In this document: positions 43,958-52,080 of the stretch, in pieces
How the letters are laid out: each line of letters begins with the position of its first letter
How positions within the stretch are numbered: position 1 is the first letter of the stretch
NCBI RefSeq assembly: GCF_900109785.1
Contig: NZ_FOBH01000002.1
Location: 310,001 to 374,000, forward strand
Origin: Nitrosovibrio tenuis
Lineage (GTDB): Bacteria; Pseudomonadota; Gammaproteobacteria; Burkholderiales; Nitrosomonadaceae
Reading direction: 5' to 3'
DNA length: 64,000 bases
Translations under genes and position numbers: made by a program
The notes under the pieces: model-generated
Told to the model about the DNA's origin: nothing
The model's database searches: none
Seen by the model: the letters and a program-made list of their open reading frames with translations, nothing else

Positions 43958-44518
43958 ATGATCAGTCTAATCGGTATTTCCGGCAGCGTACGCAGCGGTT
44001 CATATAACTTGGCATTGCTTCGCGCGGCTACTTTGCTGATGCCTCCTGACAGCAAGCTCCATATCGAATCGATTGGTGGTATCCCGCTCTATAATGGCGA
44101 TGACGAAGCCGAAAGAGGGGTGCCCGCTACTGTAGAGCATCTCAAGGATCAGATCGCGCAGGCTGATGGATTACTGCTTGTAACGCCGGAGTACAACAAC
44201 AGCGTTCCAGGGGTTGCCAAGAACGCCATCGATTGGCTTTCCCGCCCTCCAAAAGATATCCCGCGCGTTTTCAGGGGCAAAGCAGTTGCTATTGCAGGAG
44301 CGTCTCCTGGAGGGTTTGGGACCATCTTATCGCAGAATGCTTGGCTTCCGGTATTTCGCACGCTGGGCGCAGAGCTATGGTCGGGCGGCCGCTTGCTGGT
44401 ATCACGCGCTGGCAGTGTCATCGATGCAACCGGCGAGATTTCCGATCCCGCTACGCGCGATAACCTTCGCAAGTTTATGGAAGGCTTTGTCGGCTATATT
44501 CAAGATCGAAAGAGGTAA
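43958..44518 (+). CDS. NADPH-dependent FMN reductase (chromate/azo-reductase type)
   Basis: A 186-residue flavodoxin-like enzyme. SLIGISGSVRSGSYNLALLR holds the FMN phosphate loop, ADGLLLVTPEYNNSVPGVAK the family PEYN motif, NAIDWLSRPPKDIPRVFRGK and AVAIAGASPGGFGTILSQ the rest of the flavin site. AAGGAGAACGCA precedes the ATG. This family reduces quinones, chromate or azo compounds with NAD(P)H. It shares a divergent promoter region with the quinone oxidoreductase, so the two may be co-regulated. Confidence 0.9.
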   Translation: MISLIGISGSVRSGSYNLALLRAATLLMPPDSKLHIESIGGIPLYNGDDEAERGVPATVEHLKDQIAQADGLLLVTPEYNNSVPGVAKNAIDWLSRPPKDIPRVFRGKAVAIAGASPGGFGTILSQNAWLPVFRTLGAELWSGGRLLVSRAGSVIDATGEISDPATRDNLRKFMEGFVGYIQDRKR

Positions 44519-44684
44519 TTTGCCTGAGCGTGACCCTATAAACGCAGAAACGTATATATGTCAGTTTTTCCTATTTCCTGTGCCTGATCAGTCGCTACAA
44601 AATAGTCTTAAAACCAGGGCGGGATTTCTCTTACCACGGATATGAATTCGGACTCTGCTATGGTGGTATCCAGGGGGCAATTGC

Positions 44685-44903
44685 ATGGATAAGGGAGAAT
44701 GGTACTTTGATGTAGGATATGTAGAGCTATTGTATGCCGCCATGGTCGTTGGCATCGTTGTAGCCCTGTATTACTTCCGCCGTCTTAAACAGGTATCGGA
44801 ACTCGCAGCGAATCTGATCGACGAGCACAGCCTGTTGCTGGGCCTGCTCGTGTTGGCGGTGTTGCTTTTTATCCTTAACAGGCTGCTGGGAGATCTGTGG
44901 TAA
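44685..44903 (+). CDS. Small membrane protein
   Basis: A 72-residue protein with two hydrophobic helices, VELLYAAMVVGIVVALYYFR and LLLGLLVLAVLLFILNRLLG, and a charged linker RLKQVSELAANLIDEHS. No family is recognised. It is 39 bases upstream of the DJ-1 gene on the same strand. Confidence 0.55.
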   Translation: MDKGEWYFDVGYVELLYAAMVVGIVVALYYFRRLKQVSELAANLIDEHSLLLGLLVLAVLLFILNRLLGDLW

Positions 44904-44942
44904 CTCTGCCCTATCGGCCTCTCAAACAGAAGGAGATTTGTT

Positions 44943-45623
44943 ATGAACATTCTTATGGTTCTCACGTCCCATGACCAACTCGGCAATACGGGAAAGGAAA
45001 CCGGGTTTTGGCTGGAAGAACTCGCCGCTCCGTATTACGTGCTGAAGGATGCGGGAGCAACGATCACGCTGGCCTCGCCCCATGGCGGCCAGCCCCCGAT
45101 AGATCCAAAAAGCGATCTACCGGAAAATCAAACCGATTCAACCAGGCGTTTCCGCACGGATACTTCCGCCCAGGCTGAACTAGCCACTACCAAGAAGCTG
45201 GACAGCGTCTCCGCGGCCGAATATGACGCAGTCTTCTACCCCGGCGGACATGGCCCGATGTGGGACATGCCCGACAATGCGGCGTCCATCGCGCTGATCG
45301 AGGACTTTATCAAGGCGGACAAGCCTGTCGCTGCAGTATGTCACGCGCCGGTCGCGCTAGTGAATGTGCGCGGAAAAGACGGAGACTATCTCATCAAAGG
45401 CAAGCGCGTGACCGGATTCACAGATACTGAAGAAGAGGCTGTGGGCCTGACCGGGGTCGTGCCTTTCCTGTTGGAAGACCGATTAAGGGAACGAGGGGGT
45501 ATCTTCAGCAAAGGTCCTGACTGGAGTGCGCATGTCGAGGTGGACGGTAAACTGATAACTGGCCAGAACCCGGCCTCTTCACGGGCTGGAGCGGAAGCAC
45601 TGCTGAAGCTGCTTCAAAAATGA
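44943..45623 (+). CDS. DJ-1/PfpI family protein (Hsp31-like glyoxalase/chaperone type)
   Basis: A 226-residue class-1 glutamine-amidotransferase-like protein. The nucleophile elbow is VAAVCHAPVALVNVRG with the reactive Cys. Hsp31/HchA-like features are NTGKETGFWLEELAAPYYVL (active-site Glu and the family start), GATITLASPHGGQPPIDPKS and YDAVFYPGGHGPMWDMPDNA. The end HVEVDGKLITGQNPASSRAG is typical. AAGGAGATTTGTT precedes the ATG. These enzymes detoxify methylglyoxal or act as stress chaperones. Its tail overlaps the pseudogene on the other strand. Confidence 0.92.
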   Translation: MNILMVLTSHDQLGNTGKETGFWLEELAAPYYVLKDAGATITLASPHGGQPPIDPKSDLPENQTDSTRRFRTDTSAQAELATTKKLDSVSAAEYDAVFYPGGHGPMWDMPDNAASIALIEDFIKADKPVAAVCHAPVALVNVRGKDGDYLIKGKRVTGFTDTEEEAVGLTGVVPFLLEDRLRERGGIFSKGPDWSAHVEVDGKLITGQNPASSRAGAEALLKLLQK

Positions 45624-46430
45624 AGAGGGGAAGCGGATATCAGGGATACTGTTTTTAACCGAAATTGTAATCCTCGAACCGGGGCCTTCGGAGCTCGCGC
45701 ATGTACTAAAAAAGAGAAGCCCGGATAAACCCCGATGATTTTGCCCGACTCCGCCTTGTACCAGCTTCTGCAACCCGCAGCCCAAACCGATGTCAGCTGG
45801 GCTTGCTGCAATTCTTCGTTATATCGGACCATGGCACTTGGCTTTACGTAGAAAAAACTCTTCTGGCGTTTGGTGATTTCCTGAACGCATTGCGGCGCAT
45901 AGTTCACCTGGGTTTCTATGAAAAGTATCGCCGAGGTGTGCCCTTGACCTGTATTCGGGCCCAGAAGTAAAAAAGGTTGGAAAAATTGGCAACAGTGACT
46001 CCGCGATATGCCTCCGGGTCGCTTGCCTAAGCTTGACTCAGCGACCTTCCGTCGAGGCCTAGACTACGTACAGAGGATAAAGCGTGTTTACATCGAATCC
46101 AGTCGCGCAAACAACCGCATCGACTTCGCGCCTCCGGCCATCCCTGGACACAATCCCAGCTGCATCAATTCGGTCTATCGGCGCTGTGATGAGTTCCACG
46201 TTGGAACGCATGAGGGTAGGGTAGTAGTCATTGGAAAGCAGAACCCGTTTGCATCCAAACGGATAGTCGGGCCGCAGTTTCTTGTCCGGCACTTGCCGTC
46301 GCAGGTGAGCCTCAGCCAACGTACGACCAGCCTTCGCCATCAACTACCTGGATTAAAGGCAAGCCGCCTGCCCCGAGGATTGCCACCCGATACGGTACGG
46401 CGATATGCGCTTCGTCAGAGGTGTTTATGC
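45614..46430 (-). pseudogene. Decayed flavin-containing (Baeyer-Villiger-type) monooxygenase
   Basis: Minus-strand remnant. Order along the reading direction: YRVAILGAGGLP (N-terminal FAD GxGxxG start), then, after loss of roughly 200 residues, HLRRQVPDKKLRPDYPFGCK, RVLLSNDYYPTLMRSNVELI and DAVVCATGFDVNTL up to a stop. In other frames follow DPEAYRGVTVANFSNLF, then LLGPNTGQGHTSAILFIETQ and VNYAPQCVQEI, and finally SVWAAGCRSWYK and YPGFSF. The family core (RVLLSDDYYPAL, ATGFD, GPNTGxGH, CxSWY) is clear. At least one deletion, two frameshifts and stops are present. The enzyme would have oxygenated ketones or similar compounds using NADPH. Confidence 0.85.
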
Positions 46431-46467
46431 TAAGTATTCCCGGATTTCAGCTTGTAAGCAGGCTGGC

Positions 46468-47358
46468 TCAGTTCCGTTCCTTCCGGCTTTTTGCCAATGC
46501 CTCTGCGTCGGGTATCTGTTCCAGTGCTTCACGTGAATTAATGGGATAACTGTTGGCAGGTCCGACGAAAGGCTGGATCAGCATTCGATCGAGCCGTTCC
46601 CACGCGGGTTCGCGGAAGAGGTTGATGCCGATGGTCATGCTCTCATGGCCTTCCCGCGGCTGATCTTGATACGTGCCCAGCAGTCGATCCCACCAGGGAA
46701 GATTGAATCCAAAATTGGAGTTTGTCTCGTTAGGATGCCAGGAATGGTGGACCCGATGCATGTCAGGCGTAACCACCAGCCAGCGCAGAAATCTGTCGAG
46801 GGGCAGGGGAATGCGCACATTACCATGGTTGAATAATGAGGTTGCGTTGAGTAGTACTTCGAAGATCAGCACTGCAAGCGCTGACGCTCCGAGCGTGACC
46901 ACTATCATCAGCTTGATACACATGGAAAGCATGATCTCAATCGGATGAAAGCGCACTCCCGTGGTGACGTCAAAATCGAGGTCGGCATGATGCATACGAT
47001 GCAATCGCCAGAGCAAGGGCACGGCATGAAACAGCACATGCTGAAGGTAAATAGCCAAATCGAGGACCACGACAGAAACAGGAACTGCGATCCATGTGGG
47101 GATGACGAAAGCGTTCAACAAGCCCCATCCATTAGTTTCAGTCAGCAGCGCAACCCCGACTGCGGCTGTTGGGAATATGACTCGTATCACCAGGGTATTC
47201 AGAACTGCGATTCCAAGATTGCCCGGCCAACGCTTGAGCCGTGCCAGAGCGCGCCGACGTCGGGGCGCCAGCGCTTCGCAAGTGCCGACGGCAACGAGCA
47301 TCACGATAAAAAAGCCCAGCCGAATAAACGGCTCAGCCTCTAATCCAGCTTCAGTCAC
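46468..47358 (-). CDS. Sterol desaturase/fatty acid hydroxylase family protein
   Basis: A 296-residue membrane-bound di-iron enzyme. Its histidine clusters are VLDLAIYLQHVLFHAVPLLW, RLHRMHHADLDFDVTTG, and RVHHSWHPNETNSNFGFNLP. N- and C-terminal halves contain about four to five helices. The family adds a hydroxyl or double bond to fatty acyl, sterol or carotenoid chains. The C-terminal tail is charged. No dedicated partner gene is nearby; the SulP gene starts upstream on the same strand and could be co-transcribed. Confidence 0.88.
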   Translation of the reverse strand: MTEAGLEAEPFIRLGFFIVMLVAVGTCEALAPRRRRALARLKRWPGNLGIAVLNTLVIRVIFPTAAVGVALLTETNGWGLLNAFVIPTWIAVPVSVVVLDLAIYLQHVLFHAVPLLWRLHRMHHADLDFDVTTGVRFHPIEIMLSMCIKLMIVVTLGASALAVLIFEVLLNATSLFNHGNVRIPLPLDRFLRWLVVTPDMHRVHHSWHPNETNSNFGFNLPWWDRLLGTYQDQPREGHESMTIGINLFREPAWERLDRMLIQPFVGPANSYPINSREALEQIPDAEALAKSRKERN

Positions 47359-47423
47359 GCTTTATCCCCTGACCCCTCCTGATCCGATGCCCGATACGGA
47401 TGCACAGCCTTGGGCCTTGGCAT

Positions 47424-48782
47424 TCAATCGTAATCCGAGGAAAATTTTTTCAGGTATTTTTTTATAATGACTTTGCCCGGTATTCCGCCGGCCCGGTGAA
47501 ATACCAGATAATTTACCAGGCCATGCATTGCCATGGCGATCAGCAACCCCTCGAAAATCCCTACCTGATAGACCAGCAAGCCGCAAAAAATCGCAAGCAG
47601 CATGGCATAGTGCCCATGATGCGCCACGTACCACAGGCGCGAGATCATTTTCCAGCCGGAGAATATCATGATCACCGCCAGGGAGAACTTGGGCAGATAC
47701 TCCAGGTATTGTGAATTCATGACAAAGAACGTGACAACTAATCCGATTATAAAGACGGAAAATTTGGTCATGGCCCCGGCCAGCTTATTGGTGGTGCTTT
47801 TCGCCAGACCATCGAGATTGGTCATGCCTCCAAAGAAGCTCGAACCCATATTGGCTATCCAGATAGCAAGCAGGCTGTTGTTGGTATTGCACTTGCGCCC
47901 CAGGGGATCGATTTTCTCGATGGCAGCATTGCTCATGACCTGCTCTATGACATTGACGGCCGCCAGCATGGCCGCAAAACCCAATACAGAGACCCATGTC
48001 AAGGCACTGCTGAACTGCGGTATCGGCGGAAAGAAATCTAGCGGCACGTCATCGACATGTAGCATGGGTACGGGCAGGAATTGCGCCAGCGCCACGCTTG
48101 CACCGATCAGAAGAAAATACGGTACAGCAGGCTTCGTGTCCTTGAATTTGGAAAACAGGTACACAAACATGGCAAAAGCCATCAGCGATATCAGCGCCAT
48201 TCGCAACCTCTCGCCGTTCCAGAATGCATCGGTCGATTCCTGCTCAACCGGTATCTCATAGGTAAAGGTCAAAAACTTGAGGGCGATTTTCAGCCCGACC
48301 CCTGCCAGCAGCCCTTCGACAAGATAGGCCGGCACTGCCAGCAAAATGTACCTTTGCCAGTTGAATTTCCATATCAGCGCTTGCATGGTCGCCGTCAGGA
48401 AAATGACAAAGGCCATGTTTTCAATTCCGAATCTGGCAACGCCCAGGGCCAGCACGGGCGACAGCCCTGCGGCAATGCCGGGCACGCCGATAAAATTTCC
48501 GGGCCTGAAAAGCGCAACGATCCAGCCAATAAAGCAGGCGAACGCGACAGTTGCCAGGCCGACCTTGATCGGGTACTCGGACATCAGCACAATCCCCACG
48601 GACAACGGTATCGCCATTGCCCCGGTTATGATGCCGGCCTGGAGATCGCGGGCAAGGTATTTCCATTGAAAAGCTGCTGATATGGATCGCGGTGGTGCCA
48701 AGGCGGGTCGTTTTTTCGTTTTACTCGCAATACCCGGGTCATGGCGGGATGCGATCACTTGGTGCGGATGGGGTGAAGACAT
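47424..48782 (-). CDS. SulP family anion transporter without STAS domain
   Basis: A 452-residue SulP/SLC26-like permease. The N-terminal part YLARDLQAGIITGAMAIPLS is the family start, followed by VGLATVAFACFIGWIVALFR, PGNFIGVPGIAAGLSPVLAL and VNVIEQVMSNAAIEKIDPLG, then NTNNSLLAIWIANMGSSFFG and GMTNLDGLAKSTTNKLAGAM. About 11-12 helices are expected. It lacks the C-terminal STAS domain, as in short bacterial members. Anion (sulfate, bicarbonate or other) is not determined. It lies 66 bases upstream of the desaturase on the same strand. Confidence 0.88.
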   Translation of the reverse strand: MSSPHPHQVIASRHDPGIASKTKKRPALAPPRSISAAFQWKYLARDLQAGIITGAMAIPLSVGIVLMSEYPIKVGLATVAFACFIGWIVALFRPGNFIGVPGIAAGLSPVLALGVARFGIENMAFVIFLTATMQALIWKFNWQRYILLAVPAYLVEGLLAGVGLKIALKFLTFTYEIPVEQESTDAFWNGERLRMALISLMAFAMFVYLFSKFKDTKPAVPYFLLIGASVALAQFLPVPMLHVDDVPLDFFPPIPQFSSALTWVSVLGFAAMLAAVNVIEQVMSNAAIEKIDPLGRKCNTNNSLLAIWIANMGSSFFGGMTNLDGLAKSTTNKLAGAMTKFSVFIIGLVVTFFVMNSQYLEYLPKFSLAVIMIFSGWKMISRLWYVAHHGHYAMLLAIFCGLLVYQVGIFEGLLIAMAMHGLVNYLVFHRAGGIPGKVIIKKYLKKFSSDYD

Positions 48783-49103
48783 AGGTTTTCCAGGGTTGCC
48801 ACATCCGGGTTCATATCTAAGCTTGCCGCGCGCAAGAATACGGCCACCTTATTATGACGCCGGCGCATCACCAGCCAAGTCTCATTATTTCGAACTGGAG
48901 AGCGAGAGGGAGAGCGAGAGCAGGCGGAGAGACTGCTGATTTACCTGATTTTGATTTACCCATGTGTATCATACGGATGAAGCTTGGACTCGATGTCGGC
49001 TGATAAATTCAGCCTCTCCATGACCATGAGGGCGAAAAGGTAAAAAGCGAATGTAAGATGGAACTGCGACCAAGACAGAACCATGATACCTGGTGCGTCA
49101 TCT
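48783..49103. other. Spacer
   Basis: About 320 bases. A purine-rich GAGCGAGAGG-type run lies at 48898-48925. No gene or hairpin is supported. Confidence 0.45.
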
Positions 49104-49829
49104 CTAGCGCCTCCCGTCATACCAGATCGGTAATTGCTTCTTATCCTGCAGTGACCGGCGTGGGTTGAGAATCACCCGCAGGATTTGACCAAAGATTTCC
49201 TGCGGGGAGTAGAGCAGAACCTTGCGCGATGAGGTCTCCAGCGGATGCCTGGTCAAAATGGAAAATTGGAGGCCCCTTTGCCGGCCCCATTTGGTCAATT
49301 CCTGGCTTAAGGTAATCTCGTCGGCCGCGTAGAGTTCCTGATTAAAACCGCCGACATCGCGAAACGCATCGCTGCGGCACACGACCAACGCTCCGGCTGC
49401 CCAGCGGAACCGAACCGAAACGGCCGTCCAGAGATTCAATGTCGAGTTTGCCCACCACGGCAGTCCTTCCATTCGTATGACGCTTCCACATCCCACATGT
49501 TTGCCTTCTTCAATCAGCCGTAATATGTCAGCGAGCAATCCGGGGTTCAACAGACTGTCAGCATCCACAAATAGCAACCAGTCTCCCGCGGCCTCAGCCG
49601 CGCCGGTATTGCGAGCGCGACCAATCTGGTTGATTGGCTCGAAAACCACCCGTGCACCCGCCTGCCGTGCCAGGTCTGCCGTGCGATCCGTGGAATTGTT
49701 GTCAACGACAACGGTTTCGGAAGTAAACCCAGCCTTGTAATTTGCAGCGAGTGATGTAGAAATAGAGTGCAGACATTCTCCGATCAGGCGCTCTTCATTA
49801 AAAGCTGGAATAACAATGGAAAGATGCAT
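49104..49829 (-). CDS. Glycosyltransferase family 2
   Basis: A 241-residue GT-A enzyme. MHLSIVIPAFNEERLIGECL is the family N-terminus, TVVVDNNSTDRTADLARQ and RARNTGAAEAAGDWLLFVDA, with the DxD motif in VDADSLL, give the nucleotide-sugar site. WWANSTLNLWTAVSVRFRWA and CRSDAFRDVGGFNQELYAAD close the core. The TTG at 49865 has AAGGATAA near it and would add 12 residues; the ATG at 49829 fits the family better. It transfers an unknown sugar to a lipid or polysaccharide acceptor. Confidence 0.88.
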   Translation of the reverse strand: MHLSIVIPAFNEERLIGECLHSISTSLAANYKAGFTSETVVVDNNSTDRTADLARQAGARVVFEPINQIGRARNTGAAEAAGDWLLFVDADSLLNPGLLADILRLIEEGKHVGCGSVIRMEGLPWWANSTLNLWTAVSVRFRWAAGALVVCRSDAFRDVGGFNQELYAADEITLSQELTKWGRQRGLQFSILTRHPLETSSRKVLLYSPQEIFGQILRVILNPRRSLQDKKQLPIWYDGRR

Positions 49830-49974
49830 GGAAAAGTTGACTCTCGTCAGTAGATCGAATTCCAATTATCCTTGAAACAGTTTCTGAGCGGATTATTTTC
49901 TCTATTGCTGCATCGTTATGTGGCAGTGATCCGGGACGCGATCACCACAAAAATTCAAAGAGCCGGGAGCATAT

Positions 49975-50175
49975 ATGAATGAATTTGCGATCATACAATG
50001 GCTGATAGCAGCCACGATTTTTTTCGTCGTGCCATTTTGGCGGATCTTCAAGCGGGCGGGCTTCAAGCCAATCTTTGCGCTGCTTGCGCTGGTTCCGGGA
50101 GGTATTTTGGTGCTTCTATGGGTGATCGCTTTCGCGAAATGGCCCGCCTTCACGGAAGAGAAAAAAATATTATAA
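49975..50175 (+). CDS. Small membrane protein
   Basis: A 66-residue protein with two hydrophobic segments, AIIQWLIAATIFFVVPFWRI and FALLALVPGGILVLLWVIAF, and a charged loop FKRAGFKP between. GGGAGCATAT is upstream of the ATG. Such proteins occur in many Proteobacteria with unknown role. It is short and has no informative neighbour. Confidence 0.6.
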   Translation: MNEFAIIQWLIAATIFFVVPFWRIFKRAGFKPIFALLALVPGGILVLLWVIAFAKWPAFTEEKKIL

Positions 50176-50942
50176 GTCAGACCCGATTTGTCTGGTTCAG
50201 CAGTTTCCCTGATTTTGCTGACAATAAATACGCAGGCGCCCCATCGAAAGACGGCGCTTGCGCTGCACGGTTCGACTTTTGCAAGCCATCTGGGCGGACA
50301 CAGCAGCAGGCCAACCGTTGGAAAACCTTCCGCGGGGTAATTGCCAGGCAATCATCCGGTGTCCACGTCAGGTTGTTTATCTAAGGCATCGCGCCTTCAA
50401 AATGATTGCCGCCGCATCTCGATGCTTTTACTTCAGTAGGGGCTATTTCTTCAGGAGGAGTTGTTAAGCAAATATCGGGGCAAGCCCTATTAATTGCCCG
50501 TTGCCATCGCTTATTTAACATAATATACATTATACGCAAATGAAGGATGTGCTGAAACGGCTGTGGGGTTGTACTTCTGCGTAATAAATTTTGTACAATA
50601 AATTTTGCTTATGTGCGGTTGAGTACAGAATGCGTAAAGCCGGTTCGAGAGAATATGGTCAGGCGTCTGCTTTTTCTCCCTCTTGTGGTAGACGTCACTG
50701 GCCCGGCACAGGCCAACTACTCCTTGCCGGGCCTTTTTATGGCCGCGGTCCGCACACTGAGCCGCACTGAACCGCACTGAACTTTACCGGCTGATCTATG
50801 CTCACACGTAGCACTGTCCTGTGACAGGTCCTGTGGATAAGCGCTTGAGCTCGGCATATCTCTGCCTAATCAATATAAATATTTTTTTTCTGAAAACGTC
50901 ATTCTATAATTCTCATACTCCAACCGATAAAAAGGAGAAGAT
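50176..50942. other. Long spacer with a terminator and possible small-RNA gene
   Basis: About 770 bases with no supported gene. It contains an AT-rich stretch (50570-50610), a strong terminator at 50700-50738, and a TATAAT-like box at 50905-50910 upstream of the gene at 50943. A short GCGCC...GGCGC stem lies at 50236-50258. Confidence 0.5.
50700..50738 (+). terminator. Rho-independent terminator without an upstream gene
   Basis: 9-bp stem GGCCCGGCA/TGCCGGGCC (50700-50708 with 50725-50733) followed by TTTTT. The nearest plus-strand gene ends more than 500 bases before it, so it probably ends an unannotated small transcript. Confidence 0.8.
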
Positions 50943-51446
50943 ATGAAATTTATAGTTCTGGCCATTTCCATGATGTTGCTTGCAGCCACTGCCCGAGCGG
51001 TAGACACATCTCCGATATATAAGGAACCCGATGCTCAAAGCAAATTCCATGATGCACAGCTACATGTAAAAAAACTGATGGATGCTGGTCAGTATCAGGA
51101 GGCGGCTAAATATATGCCTCTCTACCAGACGCTGGCCTGCGAGGCTGCGGAGCAAAAAGCTGGAAGGAGCATGGAAGAAGGTGCTGCGATTTGTACCAGG
51201 AAAAACAGTCGGGGAGATGTTGCCGGTGCGAGCAGCAGCGCCCTGCAGCAGCTGGATCGATCGGCGGGCACATCCTCAAACGTGTTAGCCCCGGGCCTCA
51301 CGGTGATGCCCCGTTCAATACCGGGCTCATCGACGGCTTTAGATGGCTCGACGCCCTCTCTTCTCATGTTTGATCCCCGAAGTGATCCGGGAACCAGTTT
51401 CAAACGACCTGACCCTCCGGCTGATGCCTGGGTCGGAAAACCCTGA
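50943..51446 (+). CDS. Exported protein of unknown function
   Basis: A 167-residue protein with a signal peptide FIVLAISMMLLAATARAV. The first part of the mature protein is helical and charged (AQSKFHDAQLHVKKLMDAGQ, YQEAAKYMPLYQTLACEAAE); two cysteines may form a disulfide. The second half is low-complexity, rich in Ser, Pro and Gly (SIPGSSTALDGSTPSL). A strong AAAGGAGAAG precedes the ATG, and a TATAAT box lies at 50905. No family is recognised. Confidence 0.7.
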   Translation: MKFIVLAISMMLLAATARAVDTSPIYKEPDAQSKFHDAQLHVKKLMDAGQYQEAAKYMPLYQTLACEAAEQKAGRSMEEGAAICTRKNSRGDVAGASSSALQQLDRSAGTSSNVLAPGLTVMPRSIPGSSTALDGSTPSLLMFDPRSDPGTSFKRPDPPADAWVGKP

Positions 51447-51587
51447 CAATTGCCGAATTCATCCACTCCATCGTATACGTATCAGGAAAATTATAAAGCG
51501 ACCCCAGGCGGCAATTTCGATTGGAACTCCAGGGATTGAGGTGTATTATTGCCGGCTGTCAAATATACTCAACTACTGGAGAAAGTT

Positions 51588-51932
51588 TTGAAGACATCTT
51601 ATTTGGCGGCGATTTTCTCTATTGGATTCGCGCTATTAAGCCCCTCGCATGTGTTTGCCGAAAAGGCGGGCACGAACTCCACCAGTGCAACAGCAGCTAT
51701 GCCGGGAAACGAAGGTAAAGTGCTTGCCACACTCGATGCGCCTGGCTACACCTACATGGAGCTTGCCAATACCGACAAACGTTTCTGGATCGCCGCCCCG
51801 ACGACCAGAGTGAAGGTTGGCGATCGTGTTCGTTTTGAGCAAAGCCTGGTCATGAAAAATTTCAATAGCAAAACCCTCAACCGCACTTTCGATCAGATCA
51901 TATTCGTCAACTCCGCGACCGTACTTAATTAA
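51588..51932 (+). CDS. Exported OB-fold-like (NrfJ-related) protein
   Basis: A 114-residue protein. A TTG at 51588 with GGAGAAAG just before it is the likely start, giving a signal peptide KTSYLAAIFSIGFALLSPSH with VFAE. The frame begins upstream without support. The mature domain KVLATLDAPGYTYMELANTD, RFWIAAPTTRVKVGDRVRFE, and LVMKNFNSKTLNRTFDQIIF matches small NrfJ-related periplasmic proteins whose function is unresolved. It lies about 140 bases after the gene at 50943, same strand. Confidence 0.75.
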   Translation: MKTSYLAAIFSIGFALLSPSHVFAEKAGTNSTSATAAMPGNEGKVLATLDAPGYTYMELANTDKRFWIAAPTTRVKVGDRVRFEQSLVMKNFNSKTLNRTFDQIIFVNSATVLN

Positions 51933-52080
51933 TTCATTAATATGAAGGTTGCATAGCGCACAGCGCGTCTCGAGAGAACGAGCAGTGCCTGCTGCGTGCC
52001 TTAGCGTGCTTTAGTACGGTTGAGTCTGGGGTGGAGAAACCATTCCAGATCAGGTTGAATCGCGAGCGGATCGGTTTTCC

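Noticed and set aside
50641-50670. tRNA-like GGTTCGAG segment
   Set aside because: No cloverleaf could be built around it.
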